Source: Nonlabens sp. (GTDB lineage: Bacteria > Bacteroidota > Bacteroidia > Flavobacteriales > Flavobacteriaceae). Taken from it: a stretch of DNA of 20,118 nt. Position 1 is the first letter of the stretch. Every line of letters starts with the position of its first letter. Below the pieces are notes generated by a model. The model was given only the letters and a program-made list of their open reading frames with translations, searched no databases and had not been told where the DNA came from. The DNA lies in assembly GCA_023301395.1 (NCBI GenBank), contig JALZUY010000238.1, positions 1 to 20,118 on the forward strand. The letters are read 5' to 3'. Shown in pieces: positions 7,166 through 15,255 of this stretch. Made by a program: the position numbers and the translations under genes.

Positions 7166-8050
7166 ATGAACAAATTTTTACTTTCAAGTTTAATCTTCTT
7201 AATTTGCAGTACTGTTTATAGTCAGGCAGTTATACTGGCCGAAGATTTTTCAGGGATTGTTAATAATCAAACGGGTAACGGCTTCTCTTTGGCTGGTTGG
7301 AATCAAACAAGAGATACAGATGTGCTTTTTACAGATGGATGGGCTGTAGATGATGGTGGTGCGTGGCTGCGAGATGGTTTTAATAATAACGGAACTACAG
7401 GAGCTATAAGAATTAATATGACCAATAGTGTAAAGCGTGATTTTTTAATTAGTCCTACAGTAGATTTATCAGCTACGCCCAGTACTGGTCCTGGAACTTA
7501 TACGGTAAGTTGGGATATGGCTTTTACTAATAACAGCAATACTTCAACTACTTTTCAGCCTCTTAATGCAGGTGATGAAATACATTTAATAGTTTCTACA
7601 GATGGAGCTGCTACGTTTACATCTTTAATGGCATTTGATAGTACAAGTGTTATAATTAATGGAGGAGAAACCTTTTCTGTTGATCTAGATAGTTCTTTCT
7701 TTTCAAACAATGTAGTTTTTGCTTTTTGGGCATTTGAGGGAACTGTTACTACTCTAGCAACTAATGTATTTGTAGATAACTTTGAAGTAGCAGAGACAGC
7801 AACTTTATCAACAGATGATTTGTCGAGCATTAAAGAAATATCTATATATCCCACTATAACATCAGATAATTTACATACTGAAAATTCTGAATTACAAACA
7901 GTAGATGTTTTTACATTAACAGGAAGAAAGGTTTCAGTTCAGTTTGAAGGCTCAACGATTTACACAAACTCACTGAGAGCAGGAATGTATCTTATTCAGT
8001 TAACAGATGTAGAAGGAAATAGTCAGTCAAGTAAATTTATTAAGAAATAA
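7166..8050 (+). CDS. Secreted protein with type IX secretion C-terminal sorting domain
   Basis: 294 aa. An SPase I signal peptide (MNKFLLSSLIFLICSTVYS, cleavage before Q20) leads into a jelly-roll-like domain of about 190 residues. This has EDFSG...GWNQTR...DGWAVDDGG, FLISPTVDLSA and VFVDNFEV, a pattern seen in choice-of-anchor / cleaved-adhesin domains of Bacteroidota exoproteins. The last ~75 residues are a type A sorting domain: ISIYPTITSDNLH, VDVFTLTGRKV, LRAGMYLIQL and the terminal KFIKK. The protein is therefore expected to cross the outer membrane through the type IX system and be anchored or released. No catalytic residues are visible, so a binding or adhesive role is the most likely guess. 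It is preceded by 631 bp without a gene and followed by a bidirectional terminator. Confidence 0.88.
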   Translation: MNKFLLSSLIFLICSTVYSQAVILAEDFSGIVNNQTGNGFSLAGWNQTRDTDVLFTDGWAVDDGGAWLRDGFNNNGTTGAIRINMTNSVKRDFLISPTVDLSATPSTGPGTYTVSWDMAFTNNSNTSTTFQPLNAGDEIHLIVSTDGAATFTSLMAFDSTSVIINGGETFSVDLDSSFFSNNVVFAFWAFEGTVTTLATNVFVDNFEVAETATLSTDDLSSIKEISIYPTITSDNLHTENSELQTVDVFTLTGRKVSVQFEGSTIYTNSLRAGMYLIQLTDVEGNSQSSKFIKK

Positions 8051-8074
8051 AGATTACTTAATAAATATAATATT

Positions 8075-8107
8075 AAAAAAGGGTCGCTATTTTTAGCGAC
8101 CCTTTTT
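8075..8107. terminator. Bidirectional terminator between convergent genes
   Basis: GGGTCGCTA (8081-8089) pairs with TAGCGACCC (8094-8102) with a TTTT loop, flanked by A6 and T5. It can end both the sorting-domain gene (+) and glyS (-). Confidence 0.85.
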
Positions 8108-8171
8108 GATTTGAATAAATCAAAAAGTTTGTCATAACATAATAACAAACTTCATATGTGCTATTGACCTT

Positions 8172-9719
8172 TTATATCTTTTTCAACCATTCACTCATAC
8201 TCACACGAGATTCTAGGTAGTTTTTCAAATCTTTAATAGCAATACGCTCTTGAGTCATCGTGTCGCGATCACGTACCGTTACAGCGTGATCTTCTTTAGT
8301 GTCATGATCTATGGTTACACAGTAAGGCGTACCGTTTAAATCGTGGCGTGCATAACGCTTACCTATAGAATCTTTCTCTTCATAAGCTACTTTCATAGAC
8401 CACTTTAATTCGTCTATGATTTCGTTTGCGATTTCTGGTAATCCGTCTTTCTTTAGTAAAGGTAAAATAGCCGCTTTAACTGGAGCAAGAACTGCAGGTA
8501 ACTTAAGTACTGTGCGCTCGCCGCCACCTTCTAATTTTTCTTCTACTAATGAGTTAGAGAATACTGCAAGAAACATGCGGTCTAGACCTATAGATGTTTC
8601 TAGTACATAAGGAACGTAGTTTTTATTCTCTTCGTGATCAAAGAATTGTAGCTTTTTGCCACTATGCTCTTCGTGTGCTTTTAAGTCAAAATCTGTTCTT
8701 GAGTGAATACCTTCTAGTTCTTTAAAGCCAAAAGGGAAATCAAATTCAATATCTGTCGCAGCGTTTGCATAATGTGCTAGTTTCTCGTGATCGTGAAAAC
8801 GGTAATTTTCTGCTCCCATTCCTAGAGAGTTGTGCCATGCCATACGTCTCTCTTTCCATATTTCAAACCATTCTAATTCGGTTCCAGGTTTTACAAAATA
8901 TTGCATTTCCATTTGTTCAAACTCACGCTGTCTAAAAATGAATTGTCTTGCAACAATCTCGTTTCTAAAAGCCTTTCCAGTTTGTGCTATACCAAATGGT
9001 ATCTTCATTCTTCCTGTCTTCTGTACGTTTGCAAAGTTCACAAAAATACCTTGAGCAGTTTCAGGTCTTAAGAATAGATCTGTTGCAGTGTCTGCACTAG
9101 CACCTATTTTTGTGCCAAACATGAGGTTGAATTGTCGTACATCAGTCCAGTTCTTAGAACCTGTATCAGGATCTGCTATTTCAAGCTCTTCAATTAATGC
9201 TTTTACTCCTTCAAGATCTTCGGCTTCTAGAAGTGCGGCAAGTCTTGCTGTAGGCTCAGTTGCCTTCTTCATATAACCCATCACACGTGGATTAGTTTCT
9301 GCATACATTTTTGCATCAAAATCTTCACCGAAACGTTTTGCAGCTTTGGCGATTTCTTTATTGGCTTTTTGCAGTTGCTTCTCACAGTAATCCTCCACGA
9401 GAACATCGGCACGGTAGCGTTTTTTAGAATCTTTATTATCAATCAAAGGATCGTTAAATGCGTCTACATGACCACTAGCTTTCCAAGTTGTAGGATGCAT
9501 AAAAATAGCAGTATCTATCCCTACGATATCTTGATTCAATTGTGTCATTGCTTGCCACCAGTATTCTCTTATGTTTTTCTTTAACTCAACTCCATTCTGA
9601 CCGTAGTCATAAACGGCAGCAAGTCCATCATAGATTTCGCTAGATTGAAATACATAACCGTACTCTTTTGCATGTGAGAGTACCTTTTTAAACTGATCTT
9701 GATCGTTGTTCTTTGCCAT
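8172..9719 (-). CDS. glyS: Glycine--tRNA ligase (homodimeric, bacterial/eukaryotic alpha2 type)
   Basis: 515 aa, starting MAKNNDQDQFKKVLSHAKEYG. The enzyme charges tRNA-Gly with glycine using ATP in the cytoplasm. It is the single-chain class II enzyme, not the alpha2beta2 glyQ/glyS form. Visible landmarks are: GYVFQSSEIYDGLAAVYDYG near the N-terminus, typical of this family; DLFLRPETAQGIFVNF; class II motif 2 (FRNEIVARQFIFRQREFEQME); motif 3 (ETSIGLDRMFLAVF); and a C-terminal anticodon-binding domain (from LPAVLAPVKAAILPLL to DRDTMTQERIAI). Length is normal for bacterial members. It is a stand-alone gene, divergent from the glycosyltransferase pair, with one perfect CGCTTTCGCGAAAGCG palindrome in the shared upstream region. 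Confidence 0.97.
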   Translation of the reverse strand: MAKNNDQDQFKKVLSHAKEYGYVFQSSEIYDGLAAVYDYGQNGVELKKNIREYWWQAMTQLNQDIVGIDTAIFMHPTTWKASGHVDAFNDPLIDNKDSKKRYRADVLVEDYCEKQLQKANKEIAKAAKRFGEDFDAKMYAETNPRVMGYMKKATEPTARLAALLEAEDLEGVKALIEELEIADPDTGSKNWTDVRQFNLMFGTKIGASADTATDLFLRPETAQGIFVNFANVQKTGRMKIPFGIAQTGKAFRNEIVARQFIFRQREFEQMEMQYFVKPGTELEWFEIWKERRMAWHNSLGMGAENYRFHDHEKLAHYANAATDIEFDFPFGFKELEGIHSRTDFDLKAHEEHSGKKLQFFDHEENKNYVPYVLETSIGLDRMFLAVFSNSLVEEKLEGGGERTVLKLPAVLAPVKAAILPLLKKDGLPEIANEIIDELKWSMKVAYEEKDSIGKRYARHDLNGTPYCVTIDHDTKEDHAVTVRDRDTMTQERIAIKDLKNYLESRVSMSEWLKKI

Positions 9720-9769
9720 AGCTGCAAATGTAAAAAATACTGAGTTTGAATTGATGTGATTTTGTGTAT

Positions 9770-9789
9770 TTCGCTTTCGCGAAAGCGAA
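9770..9789. repeat. Perfect CGCTTTCGCGAAAGCG palindrome in a divergent promoter region
   Basis: The core palindrome is at 9772-9787, extended to 20 bp by TT/AA. It lies 50 bp upstream of glyS and 43 bp upstream of the GT2 gene, so it could influence both or only mark the region. Confidence 0.85.
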
Positions 9790-9832
9790 TATTACATCTC
9801 ACATATTTATTTATAAGAGTTATTTTTAGAAA

Positions 9833-10546
9833 ATGAAATCCACATGCATCATTATTCCCTGTTTTAACGAAGAATCCAGGCTCGACGTCGATGCGTTTTG
9901 TGATTTCAATGGATTTGAAATATTACTTGTTAATGATGGCAGTAATGACGATACTGGAAACCTCATAAATGAGATGTCCAGTAAAAATAGCCAGATTTCA
10001 TACCTACAATTATCTAAAAATGTAGGTAAAGCCGAAGCAGTGCGTCAAGGAGTACTTCATTTGAAAGATCATTATAAAACCATAGGTTACCTCGATGCTG
10101 ATTTAAGTACAAGTCTTCAAGAAATGGAGCAACTAATCCATATTCATGAAGAAGGAACCTATCAAATGGTGATGGGTTCTCGGTTGAAAATCGCAGGTTC
10201 ACAGATTAAAAGATACTGGTGGCGACACTTTTCAGGTAGAGTTATTGCTACCATTATTGATAGCGTTTTCTTAAAAACAGGTATTTATGATACGCAATGC
10301 GGTGCAAAAGTTATTGATGCTAAAACTGCTCAAGGGCTTTTTAATGAACCCTTTGAAACTAAATGGCTCTTTGATGTAGAGTTATTACTACGCTTGAGAC
10401 GAGAGAATAAAAAGGGTGATTTCCTTAAGATCATCAAAGAAGTTCCACTTTCTCGATGGGTAGATGATGGTGATTCTAGAATAAGCTTTAAAGATGTTTT
10501 GAAATTGCCTCTTTCCTTTTTTAAAATTTATAGAAGGTATTTATGA
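9833..10546 (+). CDS. Family 2 glycosyltransferase, dolichyl-phosphate-glucose-synthase-like
   Basis: 237 aa GT-A fold. Motifs are IIIPCFNEESRL (residues 6-17), LLVNDGSNDDTG with D35, the donor-binding acidic motif YLDADLS (D88, D90), MVMGSRL, a DTQCGAKV segment, and FDVELLLRLRR. The DADLS plus QCGAK combination is typical of Alg5/DpgS-like enzymes that transfer a sugar from UDP- or GDP-sugar to polyprenyl phosphate. No C-terminal membrane helices are present, so membrane association would be peripheral. Its last 4 bp (ATGA) overlap the start of the next gene, a polytopic membrane protein, implying translational coupling. Inference: this gene makes the lipid-linked sugar that its partner uses. 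The sugar is not deducible. Confidence 0.88.
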   Translation: MKSTCIIIPCFNEESRLDVDAFCDFNGFEILLVNDGSNDDTGNLINEMSSKNSQISYLQLSKNVGKAEAVRQGVLHLKDHYKTIGYLDADLSTSLQEMEQLIHIHEEGTYQMVMGSRLKIAGSQIKRYWWRHFSGRVIATIIDSVFLKTGIYDTQCGAKVIDAKTAQGLFNEPFETKWLFDVELLLRLRRENKKGDFLKIIKEVPLSRWVDDGDSRISFKDVLKLPLSFFKIYRRYL

Positions 10547-11880
10547 AGCAATTGAAAGAACTATTGTCATGGTTAGAAAAACATGGACTTTTTGTAGTGT
10601 TATGCTATAGTGTTTTAATACGCTTATTGATTTTTTTATTCTACGACGGAATCACCTATTTTCCAGATTCGGGAGATTATATAGAACTAACAAATTTAAT
10701 TTTAAATGGCGAGTTTGTAGGTTATCATGGAGCGAGAACACCTGGTTATTCTATGTTTTTATCAGTTTTTGGGAATATTCATTGGCTTGCGATTGTATTT
10801 CAAAACTTAATGGGATTATTATCCTTGTACATGATTTATGAAATGTCAAAGCAATGGATTTCTCAAAAATCAGCACTATTCATAGGTGTTATTTTAAGTA
10901 GTTATTTGCCGTCTGTATTTTATGATTTTGCAATTCTTACAGAGAGTTTGTCTGCCTTTTTATTAGTTACGTTGATTTGGTATTTGAACAAGTACACTTT
11001 CTTTAAATCTAGAAATAGTTTGATTATCTATTTAAAAATAGCAGTGTTATGTGCTGCTTTATTTTTAGTGCGTCCGTTTTTTATTTATGTACCTTTTTTA
11101 ATAGTCAGTTTTATTGCAGCAACTCAGTTTAAAGAACTTAAAAATCGTGTGCTTCCTTTGTTGATGTTATTAGTTATTCCTGTAATCACTTTAATAGGCT
11201 GGAACAGTTTTAATCACTTTAATACTGGTGTTTTTATGACCAGTTCTTATGAAGGAATCAATTTGACTCAAGTTGGAACTTCATTTTATGAAAAATTACC
11301 TGATGAGTATAAAATGGAACGAGAGATATTATTAAAACATCGCAAAGAAGTTCTTGCTACTAATAAAGTTCATGCGTATCCCATGACTGTATGGTTTGCA
11401 AGAGAAGAATTGAAAAGCGCTACCGATTTAAATGATCTTGAATTATCTATTCATCTCAAAGAGATGTCTAAGAATCTATTAATCGATAATCCAATCGATT
11501 ATGGAAAACAAGCAGCATATTCATTTTGTAAATTCTTTGGAGCAGAGAATACCTTATTATGGAATGTCGATAAATTTAATAGTACATATGTGCGTAAAGG
11601 TTTAGTCGGATTATGGATTTATGGACAGCAATATGTATTAATATTCTTGAATATTACCTTCTTAATTCTAAGCTTAATTTTTCTTTTAAAAAGTAGGATT
11701 CTTAAAAATTGGGGAATGATACAGTTTTTAATCTTTCTAGTTATTCTAGGAGCTGGATTTCAAGCTATGATAACCTTTGGAACAAATTCTCGTTTTTGTT
11801 ACCCGTTTACTTTTTTGATGTTGATTGTTGCTATTAAATCCTTTAAAGTATTGATGTTAAAACCAGAATATCATAAATAA
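10543..11880 (+). CDS. Polytopic membrane glycosyltransferase-like protein (GT-C fold)
   Basis: 445 aa with roughly ten hydrophobic segments spread along its length. Just after the first one, the sequence YFPDSGDYIEL (D42, D45, Y46) matches the acidic first-loop DxxxY-type motif of GT-C enzymes, in which an Asp acts at the lipid-sugar site. The next loop carries the ARTPGYSMF segment common in GT39/GT83-like proteins. A soluble loop lies around residues 230-330. The gene overlaps the GT2 gene by 4 bp, so the two are probably co-translated. Such proteins transfer sugars from polyprenyl phosphate carriers to lipids, glycans or proteins on the periplasmic side. The acceptor is unknown. A membrane protein of another function is possible but less likely given the motif and neighbour. 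Confidence 0.78.
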   Translation: MKQLKELLSWLEKHGLFVVLCYSVLIRLLIFLFYDGITYFPDSGDYIELTNLILNGEFVGYHGARTPGYSMFLSVFGNIHWLAIVFQNLMGLLSLYMIYEMSKQWISQKSALFIGVILSSYLPSVFYDFAILTESLSAFLLVTLIWYLNKYTFFKSRNSLIIYLKIAVLCAALFLVRPFFIYVPFLIVSFIAATQFKELKNRVLPLLMLLVIPVITLIGWNSFNHFNTGVFMTSSYEGINLTQVGTSFYEKLPDEYKMEREILLKHRKEVLATNKVHAYPMTVWFAREELKSATDLNDLELSIHLKEMSKNLLIDNPIDYGKQAAYSFCKFFGAENTLLWNVDKFNSTYVRKGLVGLWIYGQQYVLIFLNITFLILSLIFLLKSRILKNWGMIQFLIFLVILGAGFQAMITFGTNSRFCYPFTFLMLIVAIKSFKVLMLKPEYHK

Positions 11881-11907
11881 AAAAAGCACCTCAAGGGCGC
11901 TTTTTTA
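11878..11907. terminator. Bidirectional terminator between convergent genes
   Basis: AAAAAGC-a-CC, loop TCAA, GG-gc-GCTTTTTT. The stem is imperfect but flanked by A and T runs on both sides. It serves the GT-C gene (+) and the coiled-coil gene (-). Confidence 0.65.
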
Positions 11908-11922
11908 TATTTGAATTTAAAC

Positions 11923-12804
11923 CTATCGCAACACCAGCTCTGAGCTACTTACTCTTATGCCGCCATTGTATAGATTGATGCGATAAGTTCCTTTTACAAT
12001 ATCATCTTCGTTTGCTTGAATAAGTTCACATATATCGAGTTCTTGACTTTTATAGTTGAAAGAAACCACTTTTGAATAAGTGAGTTCCTGACCATCAAAC
12101 TGTTGCTTTTTCTTAAGTCCTAGCACATTATTGTCTGGATTTACAACTTGTAAATAAAAGGATTGTACTCCAGTAGATGCCAGTGCATTTTGTGGAAGTG
12201 TAAAGCACACTTTTAAATCGTCTACACGTCGTGCACGATCGTTTTCTATTTCTTTACCACTGCTTCTTATTATAACACCTGTGGCCTTGAAATTAGTAGG
12301 TAAAAGAGTAGCAGCTTTGGCCATGCTCTCATTGAGGTTATCAATTTGCGTGGTCTTGTCTGTACTGGCTATGATTTGTTCATTGAGTGCTTGTAGTGTA
12401 CTATCGTTAGCACGAGCAAGATTTTGATTTTCTTGTTCAAGTACATAAACACGTGCTGCAAACACTTCACGTTCATCTTTAATTTTAACTAGTTCCTTGC
12501 GCAAACGGGCAAGTATAGCAATATTAGGTTCTAAGCGACTTACAGAATCTTTAAGTCTAGTAATACGTTCTTTGGCAGCTTCTATATCACTGGTGAGCAT
12601 AGTTCCTTTCTCGATTTCCATTTGGTAGTCGGCCTCAATATTTTCTAGTGCTTTCTCGATTTCAATCTTTTCTACACTAAGTTGAGTGGTGATAGCTTCG
12701 TTTTTATGATGTGCTTTATAGGTGTAAGTTCCTAGCACAATCAATAGCAAAATTGCCAGTCCTAATAAGATCTTTAATAAACGGTTGTCTTTTTGAGTTC
12801 CCAT
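11923..12804 (-). CDS. Membrane-anchored coiled-coil protein, function unknown
   Basis: 293 aa. After a short basic N-terminus (MGTQKDNR) there is one transmembrane segment (about residues 9-29, LLKILLGLAILLLIVLGTYTY). A long heptad-rich, charged coiled coil follows (about 35-150, with KIEIEKALENIEADYQ, ITRLKDSVSRLE, VYVLEQENQNLA). A C-terminal globular beta domain (about 165-293) has KVCFTLPQNALA, FYLQVVNPDN and KGTYRINLYNGG. The anchor without a cleavage site suggests an inner-membrane protein with a periplasmic coil. I do not recognise a named family; the layout is common in Bacteroidota proteins of unknown role. It is divergent from comF across only 47 bp. Confidence 0.8.
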   Translation of the reverse strand: MGTQKDNRLLKILLGLAILLLIVLGTYTYKAHHKNEAITTQLSVEKIEIEKALENIEADYQMEIEKGTMLTSDIEAAKERITRLKDSVSRLEPNIAILARLRKELVKIKDEREVFAARVYVLEQENQNLARANDSTLQALNEQIIASTDKTTQIDNLNESMAKAATLLPTNFKATGVIIRSSGKEIENDRARRVDDLKVCFTLPQNALASTGVQSFYLQVVNPDNNVLGLKKKQQFDGQELTYSKVVSFNYKSQELDICELIQANEDDIVKGTYRINLYNGGIRVSSSELVLR

Positions 12805-12851
12805 AATGTTATCTTTAAATCGTTAAACGCAGTAAACCTAGTAAATAATAT

Positions 12852-13538
12852 ATGAAGCGCTGGATATTTGATTTCTTTAACTTGCTCTATCCGCAATTGT
12901 GTGCTGGTTGTGAATCTCCTTTATCTACTGGTGAGAACCTAGTATGCACAACCTGTCATGCGCATTTACCACTTACAAATTTCCATGAAACGAGTGATGA
13001 AAAAATGCGAGAACTCTTTTTTGCACGTATCGATGTGCTGCATGTTACTAGTTTGTTGTATTATGAAAAAATAGGCACTGTACAACATATGATGCATGAG
13101 TTGAAGTACCGTGGTAGGGAAGAAATCAGTACATATCTAGGTTCTTGGCTTGCTGCAGATTTAAAAAATCATTCTGGATTCCAAGAAGTTGATCTGGTAA
13201 TTCCAGTTCCAGTACATTCTAAAAGGCTTCAAAAACGAGGTTACAATCAAGTGAGTGGTTTTGGTAAAGAGTTGGCTGTTGTTTTGGGAGCACGCTTTCG
13301 CGAAAGCGTATTGATAAAAACTAGAAACACCATCAACCAAGCAAAATTGAACCAAACCAAACGTAGTGACGAGACGCAATCTCCTTATGAACTGGCGCAA
13401 AATATTCCAGAAGGTTCTCATGTCTTACTCGTAGATGACGTGGTTACTACTGGAACAACTCTTGTTTTATGTGCTAGAGAACTATTGAAAATTCCTGGTG
13501 TAAAAATCTCGATAGCGACCATGGCGATATCAGTTTAA
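12852..13538 (+). CDS. ComF family protein (phosphoribosyltransferase-type)
   Basis: 228 aa. The N-terminal zinc-ribbon cysteines are C17xxC20 and C32xxC35. The middle has LKYRGREEISTYLG and VIPVPVHSKRLQKRGYNQ, and the PRPP-binding loop is VLLVDDVVTTGTT (residues 191-203). This is the ComF architecture; ComF proteins are needed for natural transformation in some bacteria, where they act in the cytoplasm on incoming single-stranded DNA. Whether this organism is competent cannot be told from the window, and no other com gene is present. A perfect copy of the 16-bp palindrome is embedded in frame (residues 147-153, ARFRESV) in the loop before NTINQAKL. An orotate-type phosphoribosyltransferase is excluded by the zinc ribbon. 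Confidence 0.9.
   Translation: MKRWIFDFFNLLYPQLCAGCESPLSTGENLVCTTCHAHLPLTNFHETSDEKMRELFFARIDVLHVTSLLYYEKIGTVQHMMHELKYRGREEISTYLGSWLAADLKNHSGFQEVDLVIPVPVHSKRLQKRGYNQVSGFGKELAVVLGARFRESVLIKTRNTINQAKLNQTKRSDETQSPYELAQNIPEGSHVLLVDDVVTTGTTLVLCARELLKIPGVKISIATMAISV
13292..13309. repeat. Perfect palindrome inside comF
   Basis: The core CGCTTTCGCGAAAGCG is at 13293-13308, extended to ACG...CGT (18 bp). It shares its flanks and reading frame with the imperfect copy at 3304-3319. Confidence 0.85.
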
Positions 13539-13650
13539 TTTTTTTTGTCTGTTTATGGGCAGATTGAAGTCTATTATGTTTAAAAGACTACACCTTAAAT
13601 TTTTCCATGTTCTACATAATCATAGTAACTTGCGAGCGTTATAAAAACCT

Positions 13651-15255
13651 GTGAAAAAGACTTTTCTAAATACGATGCTAGTTATAGCAATGGCGATCAC
13701 GTTAGTACAATGTGCTAAACGTGGATCACCTACTGGTGGACCTATAGATGAAGATCCTCCAGAAATACTGCGCGCTTATCCCGACAATTATAGTGTAAAT
13801 TTTAAGGCGCAAGAGATTGAAATCACTTTTAATGAGTACATTAAAATAAAGGATTTGCAAAAGCAACTGGTTGTTTCTCCACCATTGAAGAATGCGCCTC
13901 TTATAAGTCCTCAAGGTAGTGCATCAAAAAAATTGACGATTAAAATTACCGATACCTTAGCACCTAACACGACCTATACATTAAACTTTGGACAGAGTAT
14001 TGTGGATAACAATGAGTCCAATCCTTATCCTTATTACCGTTACGTTTTCAGTACAGGAACTTATATAGATTCTTTGCAATTAAAAGGTAAAATCACAGAC
14101 GCCTTGAACTTTAAAGTAGACGAATTTGTTAACGTACTTCTTTATAAAATGGACGAGGAATATACAGATTCATTGATTTTTAAAGGTCCGCCGTTGTATG
14201 TTTTGAATACGCTGGACAGTTTGTCAACCTTCACGATGGAAAACCTTGCTGCTGGTGAGTATCGCATGGTGGGAATTAAGGAAGAGAATAGAGATTTAAA
14301 GTTTAATCCACGTAGTGATAAGATAGGCTTTGTGTCTGATCCAGTAACCGTTCCTAGTGATGTTGTTTATGAGTTAAAGATGTTTGAACCTGAGCTGGAT
14401 CCTAGTGTTAAAAAAGCTACTCACGAAGGAAAGAGTAAATTTTTCATAGGCTACACAGGAAACTTAGACTCGTTGAAGATCACTTCACAAGAAAAGGACT
14501 TGTTTGATAAAACACGCATCACTAAATTTGAGAAAAAAGACACTTTGCAGTTTTGGTTTCAACCAGAGCTTGAGCTTGAAAAGGATACTGTATTCTTAAA
14601 TTTCAAGTATAAAGATTTTGAAGATCAAAGTAAGGTTACTTTAAAGGATCGCTACTTAGATAGTTTAACGGTTAAAAAGCAAGGAGATATTTCGCTCGCA
14701 AAACCGCTAGTTTTAACTGCCACAACACCTATTGAATCTTATGATCTATCGAGAATGAAAGTGATCGATAAGGATTCTACCATGGTGAATTTTGACGCAA
14801 AACTAGATGCTTTAAAAAACGAACTCACCATAGAGTTTACTCGTGGAGAAAGCCAGCGATACATTCTTGAAATGCTTCCAGGAGCTTTAATTGATTTCTA
14901 TGGTAAAACTATAGATACGACTAGTTTTAACGGCTCCACAAGAACTGCTGGTGACTATGGAAACATGGAAATTACTTTAAATGGTGGGCAAAACTGGCCA
15001 GCGATTATTCAAATAGTAAAAGAAGATCTAACCGTAGTTGCTCAAAAAACAGCCACAGATAATGGGGCTTATTCCTTTGAGTTTTTAGACCCAGGTAGTT
15101 ATCTAGTACGTGTAATTTATGATGCAAATAATAATGGCAGATATGATGCTGGAAATTTCCTTAAAGGCATACAACCTGAAAATGTAGTGTATTTACCAGC
15201 TGTTATTCCATTGCAGGCAAATTGGGACGTACGTGAAACTGTTATACTAGAGTAA
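13651..15255 (+). CDS. Lipoprotein with N-terminal Ig-like (SbsA/Big_5-type) domain
   Basis: 534 aa, GTG start. The lipoprotein signal peptide ends in LVQC (Cys21) and is followed by AKRGSPTGGPIDEDPPEIL, a signature opening for a widespread Bacteroidota lipoprotein. Residues about 38-135 form an Ig-like domain (ILRAYPDNYSVNFKAQEIEITFNEYIKIKDL, QLVVSPPL, LAPNTTYTLNFGQSIVDNN). Later parts are beta-rich, and the C-terminal ~100 residues resemble a Cna-B/carboxypeptidase-regulatory-like fold (GAYSFEFLDPGSYLVRVIYDANNNGRYD), with an acidic Ca2+-like loop DANNNGRYD. The protein is probably on the outer-membrane surface or periplasmic face. Its role is unknown. The 3' end overlaps the convergent omega-amidase gene by 14 bp. 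The upstream 112 bp hold no clear promoter. No ATG gives a better start. Confidence 0.88.
   Translation: MKKTFLNTMLVIAMAITLVQCAKRGSPTGGPIDEDPPEILRAYPDNYSVNFKAQEIEITFNEYIKIKDLQKQLVVSPPLKNAPLISPQGSASKKLTIKITDTLAPNTTYTLNFGQSIVDNNESNPYPYYRYVFSTGTYIDSLQLKGKITDALNFKVDEFVNVLLYKMDEEYTDSLIFKGPPLYVLNTLDSLSTFTMENLAAGEYRMVGIKEENRDLKFNPRSDKIGFVSDPVTVPSDVVYELKMFEPELDPSVKKATHEGKSKFFIGYTGNLDSLKITSQEKDLFDKTRITKFEKKDTLQFWFQPELELEKDTVFLNFKYKDFEDQSKVTLKDRYLDSLTVKKQGDISLAKPLVLTATTPIESYDLSRMKVIDKDSTMVNFDAKLDALKNELTIEFTRGESQRYILEMLPGALIDFYGKTIDTTSFNGSTRTAGDYGNMEITLNGGQNWPAIIQIVKEDLTVVAQKTATDNGAYSFEFLDPGSYLVRVIYDANNNGRYDAGNFLKGIQPENVVYLPAVIPLQANWDVRETVILE

Noticed and set aside
8416..9584. Several plus-strand ORFs of 60-75 codons opposite glyS
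   Set aside because: They are antisense shadows of the strongly supported glyS frame.
9725..9732. TAnnTTTG match (TACATTTG on the minus strand) before glyS
   Set aside because: It lies 5 bp from the start codon, which would leave almost no leader, and no -33 element is present; probably coincidence.
13510..13545. Hairpin-like sequence and T8 run after comF
   Set aside because: The stem overlaps the end of the coding sequence with mismatches and is separated from the T run; not a convincing terminator.
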